Assembly: GCA_036768485.1 (NCBI GenBank)
Contig: JAVLUZ010000402.1
Location: 186,001-250,000 of the forward strand
Origin: Mermis nigrescens
Taxonomy: Eukaryota; Nematoda; Enoplea; Mermithida; Mermithidae
Direction of reading: 5' to 3'
DNA: 64,000 bases
The notes below the pieces were generated by a model. That model saw only the letters and a list, made by a program, of their open reading frames with translations. It was not told where the DNA came from and made no database searches. A program made the position numbers and the translations under genes. Below are positions 11,106-22,692 of this stretch, piece by piece (the stretch's first letter is position 1; each line of letters starts with the position of its first letter).

Positions 11106-12023
11106 CTAAGCAAAAACAACGTCATGCATCAGCCGTTAAAAAATTCAAAATATGTTATAGTTCGAATAAATTGTTTTCTTGTGAAAAATACAATTTAGAT
11201 CAGATAAAAAAGGTAGCAATCACAAAAGCTGTCATATATATTTACGTGAATAAAATTTAGTGAGTTGGCCCAGTCATATCCAAATTTAAGATTTTTCCCT
11301 CCATCTTGGGCGAAAATGAATGTTTTAGGAATTTTTATGCGGCTTTAAATAAGCAATAAAAGGTCCGCATGTGCGCATAGGGGATGAGATTAGAGTACTG
11401 CTACCCCAAACGGCCAGACGACAGGTACTGCCAGGCGAATTTAAGCCACCAGAAAATTTTCTTTATCATTTTTAGGGCAAAAGTACTTAATAATGTCAAT
11501 AGTTTTCATTTTTAGCAAAAACAGCGCTCAAAATTGTGTCGAAATCGACTAAGAGTCAAATTTTTCCGACCGAATAATTGAAGTTTACTTTTTATGATTA
11601 AAAAAGCTGTAACACAGTTGAAATGGACTACAAACGCTGTATTACCACATAAAAGGATTTAATATTTGACCATTTTCATCATTTAACTAGCAAAAAGAAA
11701 CTTGAAGACCAAATTTATTGGTCACAATTTCAACGATTTACGAACCCTGCCGAGCCTGATCTTTTGTGAAATTGAAATAAAAAAAATAATAAATTTAAAA
11801 AAAACAAAACTCGAAATTGCTCATCAACAGATACCTTTTTTGCGAATCATCTAAATGGATACATTGAAAGTTTTTGACGTTCCTCATCGAGTTCTACATA
11901 TTCCCAATGATAAATAGTAAAAAGGAAAAATTCGAAAATGTAGTCTAAAATTCCGAGTTAAATTTTTTAAATTATTTATCATTAGTCATAGTCAACGGAT
12001 TCAATACGCGATAGAAAGCTTAC
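11106..12023. other. Hs2st intron 3, no feature recognised
   Basis: AT-rich intron between coding exons 3 and 4. No repeats shared with the rest of the window were recognised. Confidence 0.6.
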
Positions 12024-12159
12024 TTCCGTGTTGCCAGCTTTCTTTCTGACCAAATAAGGTCGATAATCATCTCCATAGCGCAAAAAATAATAGTAAGAAA
12101 CAAAGCGATCCAGAGGGTCCCTTATGATGTTGACGTAAATCGGGTTGAAGAATCCTAGC
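12024..12159 (-). CDS. Hs2st: Hs2st coding exon 3 (PAPS 3'-phosphate site)
   Basis: The exon encodes residues 135-180. It opens [11 protein letters not shown] and holds [20 protein letters not shown], the 3'-phosphate-binding block typical of 2-O-sulfotransferases, followed by [15 protein letters not shown]. The acceptor is TTCAG and the donor GTAAGC after GAA, leaving phase 0. Reading past the donor gives an unrelated short tail and a stop, which confirms the exon end. Confidence 0.96.
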
Positions 12160-12240
12160 CTGAATAAGTTTTTAGAAATTATCAGATGCATTCTCAGTCA
12201 GTATTTGACTTTCTCATAAAAAATCGTAGTTATTATAAAT

Positions 12241-12394
12241 AATTATATTTATGATTTTAATATTAAATATTAGACATTGCGCCATTCATCTGTACGATCG
12301 AAATTTTGCTTCGTAGTTAATATAATTGATTATATTTATGATTTTCATATCAAATATTAGACATTTCGCCATTCATCTGTACGATCGAAAATTT
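12241..12394 (+). repeat. Two-copy tandem duplication in Hs2st intron 2
   Basis: A segment of about 70 bp (12241-12308) containing 'gccattcatctgtacgatcg' recurs at 12326-12394 with few changes. Confidence 0.85.
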
Positions 12395-13251
12395 GTCAAT
12401 GTAGATTTATACTCGGTCTGCTTTTAAATAGCTTTGCATTTAATATTATTTAGATTCTAATTATTATTTCCCAATAAAAACTAAATTTCAATTCAGCACA
12501 AGATAAGCCGAATTTGGCTTTATTCTTAGTGAACTAAAACTACTGATGTTCATTGGTTAGACGAATAGTTAAATATTTATTGATTACTCGTATAGACAAA
12601 TACATAATTGCTTCTCTGTATAAACAGTCAACTGAAGTTTTAAAATTAATTTTTCAAACAAGCATCCTATCAATCTCATGTGCATTTAAAGGATATGTCT
12701 ATGAATAAAAACAACATTTTATCCGAAAGACATTTGCTCACAATTGCTGATCACATAAACACACGCGCACACTGGGGTATGGGGGGTATCTCTCCTAGCA
12801 GGACTTTTGGAAGGCATACCCCTTCAGGCCGTTTTAGGATTAAAGCTGTTGCTCGAACCTTGAAACAGCATTAATTGACGCCTAACAGTTTAGTTTCGAG
12901 TACATATACTAATTTTTCGAGCAGTAGACTGTCCAATTAATTCATTGAGACAATTTTCTTCCATTATTTTGTTTATTTTTGATGTTGCAGGTCATTTAAT
13001 CGCCCTTAACGTTATTTTAGATGCAAATTAAAGCATAAATATTCATGAAGAATAAAATTAAACGAATTAAGTATCTATGTTTGTCAAAATTGGACATTAA
13101 GTAATAAAACAGAATACTTACTTACACCCCCTCAATAAACCCGGTTTACCCCCTCCCAGAACTTTTGACCATGTGTATGACATTAAGTCCACTCGAAATA
13201 GCACCCTGATAAAGCGCTTAGGCAAAATAAGAAATAGAAAATTAGGATTAC

Positions 13252-13546
13252 TTGGCAAAGTTTATAAAAGCTACATGGCCGTGGTATATGGCTGGTAGTC
13301 GCTCAGTCCATAAACTTATATTTGTTACAAATCTTTGTTGATCTAACAAGTTCATCGCATGAGCGTTCTTTGAGACATTCAAGTGCAATACACTGTAGCC
13401 GTTTGATTTGCATAAATCATATGCTAATCCCATAAAAGTCGTCGAACCTGTCTTTGGTATCCGGTTGTACAATACAAGTGGATTTTCGTTCGAAAAAATT
13501 TCCTTTCGTCGAAAGTGATTCTGATCAACGTATTTTTTTACAGCAC
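13252..13546 (-). CDS. Hs2st: Hs2st coding exon 2 (PAPS 5'-phosphosulfate loop, catalytic His)
   Basis: The exon encodes residues 37-134 plus two bases of codon 135. It carries [11 protein letters not shown] (63-73), the sulfotransferase 5'-phosphosulfate-binding loop, and IYHGHVAF (123-130). The two histidines of the latter align with H140/H142 of the vertebrate enzyme, the latter being the catalytic base. Potential N-glycosylation sites are N93 (NVS) and N112 (NIS). The acceptor follows a pyrimidine tract ending CTTAG, and the donor is GTAATC. The phase-1 entry continues exon 1 as K-G-A-V. Confidence 0.95.
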
Positions 13547-13771
13547 CTAAGCCAGAGAAGCGTTTCGAGGTAAATAAGATGGCAAAGCAGATCTAATGCA
13601 AAATTTTACTGAATGCTTTCGCATTTACCATACGCAAAAATTAAATTTGACATTGTACATAATTCCTGAAACGTTGAACAATTGCTAAATTGGACAATGC
13701 AGTAGAAATAAAACCTATTTACCTCTATTTCAGAAATCTCCATTTGCATGTGCATATTGCGCACTCACATG

Positions 13772-13922
13772 CATACATGGGCAGGGGTCTGATTGTACAA
13801 AATCGTCAAAATCGCCAAATATGTTAATAGAAATAGAATTCTGAGGAGTCTACAGTGATCTGCGGGGGTTTTCAGCTCCTGCGGGGGTGTAAACCCCCCG
13901 CTTCTGCGGGATGGGGGGTGTG
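13772..13922 (+). mobile_element. MITE family B, short form, 8-bp TSD ctcacatg
   Basis: A 151-bp element starting CATACATGGGCAGGGG and ending GGGGGGTGTG, with perfect flanking ctcacatg (13764-13771, 13923-13930). It lies in the first Hs2st intron. Confidence 0.88.
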
Positions 13923-14887
13923 CTCACATGTGTACGAAGGTATTTGCGTAGTAAATTAGAGCTGAATGTCTACTGGAAGACAAAACAGGACATGTAGTTA
14001 CCTACTCTTACTCATTTAGTGAGCAGCAATTTGTAATTTTAATTCTTTTTTAAAATTTATTTAACACAATTTCTTGGGTTTTCTGTTCAGAACGAGTCTT
14101 GAGGGTCATAATCGAACGTACTTTTTTGAGACACTTTTATAAAGTGCACACCCACGTCATTTTCCTTGAATCCCCAAAATTATAGTAAAGACGTTTATGT
14201 AACGGACCGCTAAGCAGTGATCGACCGAGCGCCCGGCCCCGGCCAGTCTGAAGGTGACCGGCCCCGGCTAAAAGTAGGCAGGTCGCCAAGTCTGCACTTT
14301 ACATATGTTGAAGGATTAGACATGACTGTTTTTAACAGAAACGATTCAAGTGTATTTAAACATAATCACATATGTTGAAGCAGGGAACGACCGAAGCTTC
14401 GGCTTCGGCCGAAGCTTCGGCCGAAGCTGGGGTGTTTTCTTGCTTCGGCCGAAGGCCGAAGCAAAAAGAAAAAAGGCCGAAGGCCGAAGCTTTATTTCAT
14501 AGCAGTTTTTATTCGCATTAAAATTTAGACAATGTGCAATATAACTATCCTCAGACGACGCCATTTAGCTCAATTTATCTTCTAGTCACCTTAAGTCTTG
14601 TTAAAAATATGCTCACAACAGTAACTTTGACTATATAAACAGCAAGCAACCATGTATTAATAACAAAAGCTGACTCATCTAAGCATTGTACCCGCTCCGC
14701 ATCTGTTTCCATTCTTAGAAAAGTTCGACTATGAATGAATCACTAGCGATCGCGAAAATGACCAGACACTTAAGGAAAAAGCCACACCTTTATTCCTACA
14801 TGTCTCACATTTGAAGGCATGTCTTTGTTTACTCGAAATTTCAACGCCATCTTTGTACTTGTTGTATGTCGTGTGTCTACTGTGTAC

Positions 14888-15606
14888 CAGTGTTTTTTTA
14901 ACAAGGTCCGTCTGTACATGTACAAAGATGGTCCCTAAAAGTCCTTGTACATTTTGTACAATCAAATTTTTGTGTAGGTATTATATTATAGTAATAGTAC
15001 AGTAGCGATTTAAGTGTGGTAAAAAAGGGTTTTCGACCTTTGGTAGTGTATTTTAGCTAATTTCTGGGTTTCTGACGCCAAAAATTACTAAAAATTGTCT
15101 CAAAACGGCGCGAAGCGCCGAAAAATTGGACATTTTTATTTCAAAATGCAATTTCTGACATTATAAAGATATATAGGACAAAAAATTACTCATTTCGAAA
15201 ATTTTTGGGAATTTTACACCTTTTTACAGTTTTTGTCTTCCCAAAAATCTTTGTACATTTTGTACACACAAATTTTTGGGTACTATAATATGGCACAGTA
15301 GCGATTTTAATGTGGTAAAAACAAAGTTGTTCGACTTTTGGTAGTGTGTTTTAACTAATTTCTGGGTCTCTAAGGGCAAAAATTACTAAGAATTGTCTTA
15401 AAACGGCGCGAAGCGCCAAAAAATTTGACACTTTTCTTTTTGAAACGCAATTTATGTCATTATAAAGATATATAGAACTCACAATTACTCATTTCGGCGC
15501 GAAGCGCTCAAAATTTTGCGAATTTCAGACCTTTTTTGCAATTTTTGTCTTCCCAAAAATCTTTGTACATGAGGAAAAATCTTTGCCGAGTACAAAAAAA
15601 GCACTG
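14888..15606 (+). mobile_element. hAT MITE family C, 8-bp TSD ctgtgtac
   Basis: A 719-bp element with ends CAGTGTTTTTTT and, inverted, CAGTGCTTTTTTTG, flanked by perfect ctgtgtac (14880-14887, 15607-15614). It contains 'tgtacatgtacaaagatggt' and three GGCGCGAAGCGC-type motifs. It is homologous throughout to 33530-34286. No coding capacity. Confidence 0.93.
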
Positions 15607-15844
15607 CTGTGTACCATTCTGTTTTGTATCAAATCAAATAATTGCTTCATGGTCGACGTGTTAACTTTCTTAAATTTCTGCATCTAATAACGGGAAGAAA
15701 TCTCTATTTGCTTTTATGTCTACCTTACTTCTACAAATTTAAGTATCGCCATGAAAATTAGGAATTTATAAATTAATTGTTTTCATAATTCTCAAAAATT
15801 CCAGGCTTTATTCCTAATAATACATTATATTTTTATATATTCAG

Positions 15845-15934
15845 GATAGTAAATCTGATGATGATCAATACATATTAGCTGCTGATATAGATGAAATGTC
15901 TAATAATGAAATCAATGTTAATGAAGAGAATTAA
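15845..15934 (+). pseudogene. Possible terminal exon relic, acidic tail
   Basis: After a pyrimidine-rich TATTCAG, 29 codons read DSKSDDDQYILAADIDEMSN plus an acidic end and a TAA. It lies inside the 14381-16170 element and could be the last exon of its lost transposase. Evidence is only the open frame, the acceptor and the composition. Confidence 0.2.
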
Positions 15935-16229
15935 TTGCGCTTTTGAAAAAATTTTTGCAATGAATGACACTATTTTATTACTTCATATTTACTCCTGAAA
16001 CATAATCAAGCTTAACTTTCGATATTTGTGACTCAATTCGCAATTCATTCTTCATAAAGAAATTTATACAGATTCGGCCTTCGGCCGAGCTTCGGCCGAA
16101 GCCGAAGCAAGAGCTGGCCGAAGCTTCGGCTTCGGCCGAAGCAAAATTTTGGAGCTTCGGTCGTTCACTGGTTGAAGGATTAGACATGACTGTTTTTAAC
16201 AGAAATGATTCGAGTGTATTTAAACATAA

Positions 16230-18987
16230 AGTAATTCAATAGAAAACGCATCATATAGTCTAACATGTATGAGCCTTTCCGATCATTCAAGTTTGTTCCC
16301 TATCTGACACTAGTGAACTAGTGACAATGGTACTTCCGTTGTGTACGACTGATGATTTCACTTTTAAATATGGATTGATTTGATTAATTCCATGATATAC
16401 TTAACAAATGTCCAGAACAGAATTTATTCGAGTGAGCCTTGTTGCAATAAAAAAACAAGCGAATGAAAATTTAGCGCGGCGAGTAATGTGACAAATCATG
16501 AGGAAAATAGAGTATTGTCACAAAACGTGAATAGCTCATTCAGCAGAGATTTTCGGCTGCACAAAGACTTTTATGACTGTCTTTATATTTTGCCCAATGT
16601 AGAAGTTTTATATGCATTATGTCTTTGCAACGTTCAACATTGAGTTTAAAAAGACAAAAACTACAAAATTTATCGCTTCGCAGTTCGCACCAGTCAAGTA
16701 GACCACTGTTATTTCTTTCTATAAAGCGACAGAATTGAGCTAAAAAATAAAACAGCCAAAATATTCCGGCACTTCATGTCAATTTAGTGATTTGACTATC
16801 ATTTGAAACTATGAATTTGCATTACTTCAGCAACATAGTGAAAATGTAAAAATTATTTTGCGTCAATCTAATAATTTTTCCGTATCGCTAAAAATATCGC
16901 TAATACGGCTTTAAAGCAGTGAGCATATTTAAAAATCTTGAGCTCTTGATAAACTTTTGTATTTTATACATATGTTGGAGATTCAGAATTTGGTCAAATG
17001 CATTATTTGTAGCTTGCGTAATTTCAAGGCATGATGCCACAACTGATAGTCATCTGATGGATACAGATCTTAGCATCTCAGCTGTACCCGTAATTCAACG
17101 GTTTATAGAAACTTATGCGTGAAAGAGTATAAGTACATAGTTTCAAGTTTGCATTATTTCATTAATTTTGCCTGGACTTCATCCTTTTTTATATTTCGTT
17201 CCACTAAAATTTTTTAAGAATTTTCCCTTAAAAAACTATATAGGTTTTTGGACGTTCTCAGTGTAAAAATGATCGAATTTCCGGCTAATTCAATTAAAAT
17301 AACCATTAAATACCTACTTTTATCTTGTAAGAATGAAAATTTTGCATTTATCATCACAATAAAGGTATGAAATTGAGCTCAGAAGGATAAAGGCGTCAAG
17401 AATTTCCGGCGCGTCGCAACAGATATAATTGATGCATCGTTTGCCTTCAAAAGATGCTAAATTAAGCTTAAAAAGATAAGAATGTCGGGAATTTCCACGC
17501 GTCAGTTTTTTTATTACCTTCAAAAATGTGAAAATTTGAAGTTCAAAAGTATACTACAAACGATAATAACTGGAGCTTGGCGCCAGATAAAACTCCTGTA
17601 TACTGCTGATTTTCAAAAGGCTATAAAATTGAGTTTAAAGGGATAAAGAATGTCAAAATTTTTAAGCGCTTTATGCCGAGTTTTATAATAAGCTCGTTTT
17701 GCATGGATTTTCCTTTAAATGACTCTGAAATTGAGTTTAAAAGAGCAAAAATGCCAAAAATTATACCGAATAACTTAATTTCTTAATTTTATATCATCAC
17801 AGGCTACAAGTGATCAAAAACGCAAATTACGTTAAAAAATTCGATTTCTCACAAAAAAAAACACTTATGAACGCATACCTATATTTTACAAATTTTGGCA
17901 ATTCCCAAGTTCCCCTGAAATAAAATCAAGGATAAAGGGCTAATCACATACGTATTCACGAATATAAATGATCTTAAAGTGTTTGTGGGTTATTTCCCCC
18001 CTCAGTAAAAAGTCTTTAACTTGAGGTACTTTTTTCGACAACCGCGGAATATACAGAAATTTGAAATTGTTTGTAAATTTCAGACTTTTCATTATAGAAA
18101 GCCTTCAAACCTGACCAAACATAAGAACTGTCGAAGCATCGTGAAAAAGCATTCCCAACAACTAGACCGCAACATAACGCATTCTCCAATAGAACGTTTC
18201 TAATAAAAGACGATTCCGCGTAAAACGTAGCAAAAAAAGAATTTTATTCGCATCTTGATCAACTTGACACCCATGAATTCTACGTAAGTATTTAACATGC
18301 AAATTAGTTTTGCGATAAAAGAATATCTCAGCCATCCAAATTTCTAAATTCTTGCGAGTAGGATTAATTTCTGAGGTAAGGAAAGATCTAAATTATAAAT
18401 TATTTTATGTAGTAGCATGGAAATTCTGAGGGCGGGTGAAACCAAAAAATTTTCTAAAGTACCTTTTCGATTCAAAACGATGGATATGCGTCGAAGATAC
18501 CTTTTTTCGGCGTTTCTGGCAAGGCTATTTCTTGTTCGAACATAAAACATTAAAAAAATTTCGAAGAAATGTTTAAAAAAATCGAGTAAATTAAACAAAA
18601 AGAATGGCGCGAAGCGCCAAAAATTCGACTTTTCTGTGAATTTTTAGGAAAATCGCGAATTCTGGCTAGGGTAAAAAATTTTATCAAAAGGGGCGACAAA
18701 TTTTCAGGAGAAAGGTGTGGAAAACATCCCACTCCCCTTTCCCCAAAGATCATGTATGGCAGTGACAAGCTTGCAACTTAGTGTTCGAAGTAATTATGTA
18801 TATTTCTAATAGATTTTTCAGTGAATTAGTGTTCTGTGGTTTACAAACTCGTAGATTAATAATTCGATCCCTATCTGAAACCTGTAAGGTCGATCATCAC
18901 AATTTAACTTTAGTCAAAAATTCAAGAAAGCTCGGAATCGGGACTCAAACACAAAAGGGCATAGGGAGGGGTGAGTGAAGGTATTAC
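16230..18987. other. Hs2st intron with degenerate repeat phrases
   Basis: No gene seen. 16560-16860 and 17220-17800 hold weakly repeated phrases ('aaattgagtttaaaaggat', 'atttccggcgcg') spaced about 100-150 bp, like 1-550 and 7000-7470. A clean GGCGCGAAGCGCC lies at 18605. 18416-18760 looks like a degraded relative of family B (G-rich, ending 'catgtatg'). Confidence 0.5.
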
Positions 18988-19142
18988 CATACACGGACAG
19001 CACCAAAATTCTGGGGGGTCAGGATGGGGTAAATAAACAAAACTGTTACTAAAAAATATAATTTTGGGGTCTACAGTAGTCTGCGGGGGGTGTTTCAACT
19101 TCTGGGAGTTACAAACCCCTTAAACCCCCACGCCCATGTGTG
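18988..19142 (+). mobile_element. MITE family B, short form, decayed TSD
   Basis: A 155-bp element from CATACACGGACAGCACC to GCCCATGTGTG. Flanks ggtattac and agtataac agree at 6 of 8. Confidence 0.8.
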
Positions 19143-19376
19143 AGTATAACCCCTCCCTCAGATTTTGGAAAACCGGGTACTGCTAGTCACGCAATTTTGG
19201 TTATGCATAACACACTTAAGCAATATTTCAGTCAACCTGGTCAGTATACCTACTGCAAAATATCAATTTCCCACAGTCCTGCCCTTTTTGTATATTTTTT
19301 GTCACACTGGTGAATTATTCACTATAAATTAAATTAAATTAAATTAAACTAAATCACTAAATACATACATGGGCAC

Positions 19377-19680
19377 AGGGTCAATATATACAGGATCAAG
19401 TGATTTGACCTTGGCCGCTGAGCAACACTGCTACCCCGCAGGGAGACCGAACCATCTCAGCAAGTTTTGAAAATTTCCTGATGAAAATGGGGCACAATAA
19501 AGGCCAAAAATATATGAAAAATAGAAATTTTCTTCAAAAGTGCTTGAAATTGACCAGAAACTGTAGAATAACCTAGCTTTAACGCTATTTTAGCATTTAT
19601 ACCAGTTTCTGAGGTGGTTACCTATTGGTTTAAAAAAGCTTAATTTTTCACCCCTCCCCCAGATCGACCATGCATCTGCA
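19377..19680 (-). repeat. Repeat family H, inverted copy
   Basis: The inverse of the unit at 2724-2979: it shares 'taaaggccaaaa', 'tcttcaaaagtgcttgaaat' and 'ataccagtttctgag' read on this strand. It lies in Hs2st intron 1. Confidence 0.7.
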
Positions 19681-20633
19681 TCAATGGTCAATGGTCATGA
19701 TGATTAACCCCGCAGCTTCTAGGTAAGTCAATGGGATTTGAAAAAATGAGCGTGCTTATGTATGACTAAATACATACATTGTTCAAAATAGGCATTTTAA
19801 AAATACATTTTAGAATTCGATTTTATTCTTCTGACTGCATGAATGACATTTTAATATGCTTAAGTTGAGAACAATAGCATTATAATATTTGACAAAATCG
19901 CTTATTATGAACCTGTTTACTATATGATGTGAATTTTTTGATTTTCGCCCCATGGACTTCCCTACCTTGCCCACCTATGGATTAAAATTCTACATTAAGA
20001 GACTAGTTGGCGCATTTATAATCGATTCTAGTTATATTCTTAATTAACGGGTCCACTAATCCTAATGACCAACTTCATTTTTTAATTTGTTTTATTTGTA
20101 AATTTAGAAAGTCTAGCAATTAGATTTATCGGGTTACTGTATTGTCAACTATACTTTGCCTAATCATCGGGTGAAATAATGCTTAAAATCAACGAAACGA
20201 TTACCCCGATATTTCCGGAACGATCAGTTACAACAGGAACATTTTGCGCTGGTAGCATCCTTCAGAGAAAAATAAACTACATATTATTTCAAGTCATGTT
20301 CATCAAATGCAAGTAAGATGTTTGGTGCATCAAAATCCTTACTAAAACAGGCGACCGGAGTTAAATTGGTTAAAATTATAAGTTCCGTTAAAAAGTAAAA
20401 CACGTCACTCATAACTATATATGGATACTGATGATTTCTGAATTTTGTGCGTCACAAATAGATTCGGAAATTGGAACTTTACAGATAAGCCCGTGCGTAG
20501 ATCATTTTTTGAGCTGTTGATTTTACAGGAGTTACCACTGGTTCATTCAAAAATCTTTTCCCTTCATTCAAAAATCCTTTCCCTTCCTTCAAAGTCTAAT
20601 CTCAAGATGACTTATTTATAGAAATGCGCTTAC

Positions 20634-20742
20634 CTTTTGTACTAATAAGCAGTAAAGGTCTCCTTAGATAAAAAATCACGCACAAAGTAAGTCCGAGCAC
20701 TACACCGATGCCAGCATATTTGATGCCAGTCTTCATGCGCAT
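20634..20742 (-). CDS. Hs2st: Hs2st coding exon 1 (signal anchor)
   Basis: The exon encodes residues 1-36 plus one base. It starts MRMKTGIKYAG and continues with a hydrophobic run (GIGVVLGLTLCVIFYL) followed by arginines, the layout of a type II Golgi signal anchor. A TAA stop lies in frame directly before the ATG, which fixes the start. The donor is GTAAGC after AAAG (phase 1), and this joins exon 2 in frame. Sequence similarity alone would not identify this exon; the assignment rests on phase, topology and position. Confidence 0.8.
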
Positions 20743-21300
20743 TTAGCGATCCTCAGACAATTAGGGTCTTCATGAAATTATATTCGGAAAGCTGAAATTT
20801 CAATTTAGCTTGTTTCAAAAAATAATATGTAATCATTAAAGAATGCGGTTAGCCAGAACAGAAAATCGACGAATCTGAAGCCTACCTTCGAATCGACGAA
20901 AAGCTAAGTAATAACGCCGGAAAAAATTAAAGAATAAGTCTGACTTAGCCTTCGTTATAAGTAATGTTGAGAAACTTGGAAAAAGTTCAATAGGCACTTC
21001 ATTCTGAACCCAAAAGAGCATCCTGAAAATGATCAAAAAATTTTATTATTTACTTAAATGTTGAAGAGCTTAAAAAATAATTTGTTGGGGGCCTAGAGCA
21101 AAGTTGCTGACAGATAGGCCGTATTCAAGGCGTGCGGAAGGGGCGGTCGCACACCCCTTAGCCGAAAAAATTTTTAAAAGTACCCAAGATAACGCATGGA
21201 AAGATTAAAAAATCGACTGTCTTTGTCGTAATATCTTCAACATTTCGGCGCGCTTTGCGCCAGAAAAAAAGTATTTTTCATCATTTTGGTCCAAACGCGA
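20743..21300. other. Sequence upstream of Hs2st exon 1
   Basis: No convincing TATA, initiator or further exon could be recognised. From 21113 it shows a repeat-like start (taggccgtattcaagg) similar in wording to the ends of 3813-4154, and a GGCGCGCTTTGCGCC motif near 21246. Confidence 0.4.
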
Positions 21301-21371
21301 TCAAAAAATGACATTTTATGGCCTTTTCAGGGAAAAATTTTTTTCAAAAAGTTCGAATTTTAGATCCTTCC

Positions 21372-21535
21372 TGTCCCAACACTGCCACCTTCCCAACACT
21401 GCCACCTTCCCAACACTGCCACCGTCCCAACACTGCCACCGCGAGTCCCAACACTGCCACCGCGAGTCCCAACACTGCCACCGTCCCAACACTGCCACTG
21501 CGAGTCCCAACACTGCCATCGCGAGTTCCAGCATG
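21372..21535 (+). repeat. 17/25-bp minisatellite (cccaacactgccaccg)
   Basis: About eight units around 'cccaacactgccacc', alternating 17-bp and 25-bp spacing (the longer ones add 'gcgagt'). Open frames on both strands are repetitive and not genes. The unit resembles that of the foldback element at 61301-62385. Confidence 0.93.
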
Positions 21536-21581
21536 CATACAGCGAGTCACACATGGACCTCATCGGGGGAGGGGGTTGTAA

Positions 21582-21715
21582 AACTACGTGAGCAGCAAGA
21601 AAATTCTTGGGGAGCAGGATGAGTAAAATCGCCAAAAATGTTACTAAAAATAGAATTTTTCAAGGGAGGAGGTTTCAACTTTTCGGGGAGGGTACAAACC
21701 CCCACGCCCATATGT
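21582..21715 (+). mobile_element. MITE family B, short form (fragment)
   Basis: It runs from 'ctacgtgagcagcaag' to 'cacgcccatatg' with the family's short interior. No TSD. Confidence 0.6.
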
Positions 21716-21925
21716 TATTGTGAACCCCTAAAAATTCAAACTCCTCTTAATCAGATAGATCTTCCACAACTAAGTTTTTGGCTTTTTCCTCAATGTTTGC
21801 GCCATAATATCCACTCCCGGAATTAAGTCGCTGCTCACATGTAATTAAAAGCATTAAGTACATAAAGTATGGATTATAATGGTGGGGTCGCCAGTGAAGG
21901 GTAGAATCAAGAACTTGTTAGATGT

Positions 21926-22692
21926 AAACCACTTTACACCATTGTTGAGTGCAAACAAACTGGCGTATCACATTTGGTTTCTGGTTCATTTTTAGACTTG
22001 AGATTATGTCCAGACTCATAACCCAGAACTTGGCAGAAAAAACAAGACAGGAACACGTTTAACTCCCCCATTCTTTTACTTACACCTCCCGAAAAAGCTA
22101 AATATTGATGTAAACAAACGCAATTCGCTGTGACACGTACCCCTTAGAAATAACTTTATTTTTATCCTAGGTAGGGGTACCTCATATCTAATCGTTTGTT
22201 ATAAGTCTTTTTAAATTAAGGTCCGAGGAGTTTTTAGGTTGTAAGCATTTTGAGGGTCAAGCGGTTGAGTAAAGGCGAATCGCCATTGCAACCTGACCAG
22301 CGCTAAGTGTAGCCAGGTACTTAAGTAAGTCTCGTATGTACATATAGTGGGTTCTACTTTTGGTCCATAATTACCAGTGACATAAAAAATTTCCATTATC
22401 ATGCATTAATTTGAAAAGACTTATAACAAACGATTAGATATGAGGTACGTCTAAAGTACTTTCTAAGGGGTACGTGTCACAGCGAATCGCGTTTGTTTAC
22501 ATCAATATTTAGCTTTTTCGGGAAGTGTAAAGTCAAAAAATGGGGGAGTTAAGCGTGTTTCTGTCTTGTTTTTTCTGCCAAGTTCTGGGTTATAAATCTG
22601 GACATAATCTCAAGTCTAAAAATGAGCCAGAAGCCAAATGTGATTCGCCTGTTTGTTTGCACTTAACAGTGGTGTTAAGTGGTTTACATCTG
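21926..22692. repeat. Long inverted repeat, arms of about 270 bp
   Basis: Arms 21926-22198 and 22424-22692 are inverted copies (both contain 'agctaaatattgatgtaaac' or its complement). The spacer (about 22206-22420, between 'acgattagatatgaggta' signals) is repeated at 46598-46830. Confidence 0.88.

Larger units (their letters stand above)
14381..16170. mobile_element. hAT-like element with GAAGCTTCGGCC subterminal repeats
   Basis: The left end CAGGGAACGACCGAAGC and the right end, inverted, CAGTGAACGACCGAAGC form strong terminal inverted repeats. Both are followed by dense copies of gaagcttcggcc (14391-14490 and 16070-16160). The flanks share gttgaag. Element 14888-15606 is inserted in it. A short open stretch after a TTCAG acceptor (15845-15934) may be a relic exon. 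Confidence 0.85.
14303..16229 (+). repeat. Roughly 68-bp tandem unit split by a transposon
   Basis: The unit containing 'ggattagacatgactgtttt' lies at about 14303-14370, starts again at 14371, and resumes at 16171-16229. The second unit was the target of the 14381-16170 element. Confidence 0.8.
3464..20742 (-). other. Hs2st: Gene span: heparan sulfate 2-O-sulfotransferase, six coding exons
   Basis: Hs2st moves sulfate from PAPS to the 2-O position of iduronic/glucuronic acid in heparan sulfate, in the Golgi lumen. Six coding exons run right to left: 20742-20634, 13546-13252, 12159-12024, 11105-11008, 8808-8651 and 3708-3464. They total 1041 nt, giving 346 residues plus stop, close to the roughly 350 usual for the family. 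Every junction uses GT-AG and the phases agree (1, 2, 0, 2, 1). The assembled protein has an N-terminal signal anchor (about residues 8-27), the PAPS 5'-phosphosulfate loop with PKTGST (67-72), the YHGHV motif with H125 and H127, the 3'-phosphate site IRDPLDR (147-153) with S156, the [10 protein letters not shown] block (199-208), and a C-terminus ending near YEKIKP. All diagnostic motifs are intact, so the gene looks functional. 5' UTR exons were not sought. The introns are loaded with transposons but no exon is hit. Confidence 0.95.

Noticed and set aside
21316..21635. Overlapping open frames of 70-100 codons on both strands
   Set aside because: They are read through a 17/25-bp minisatellite; the 'proteins' are pure repeats in every frame.
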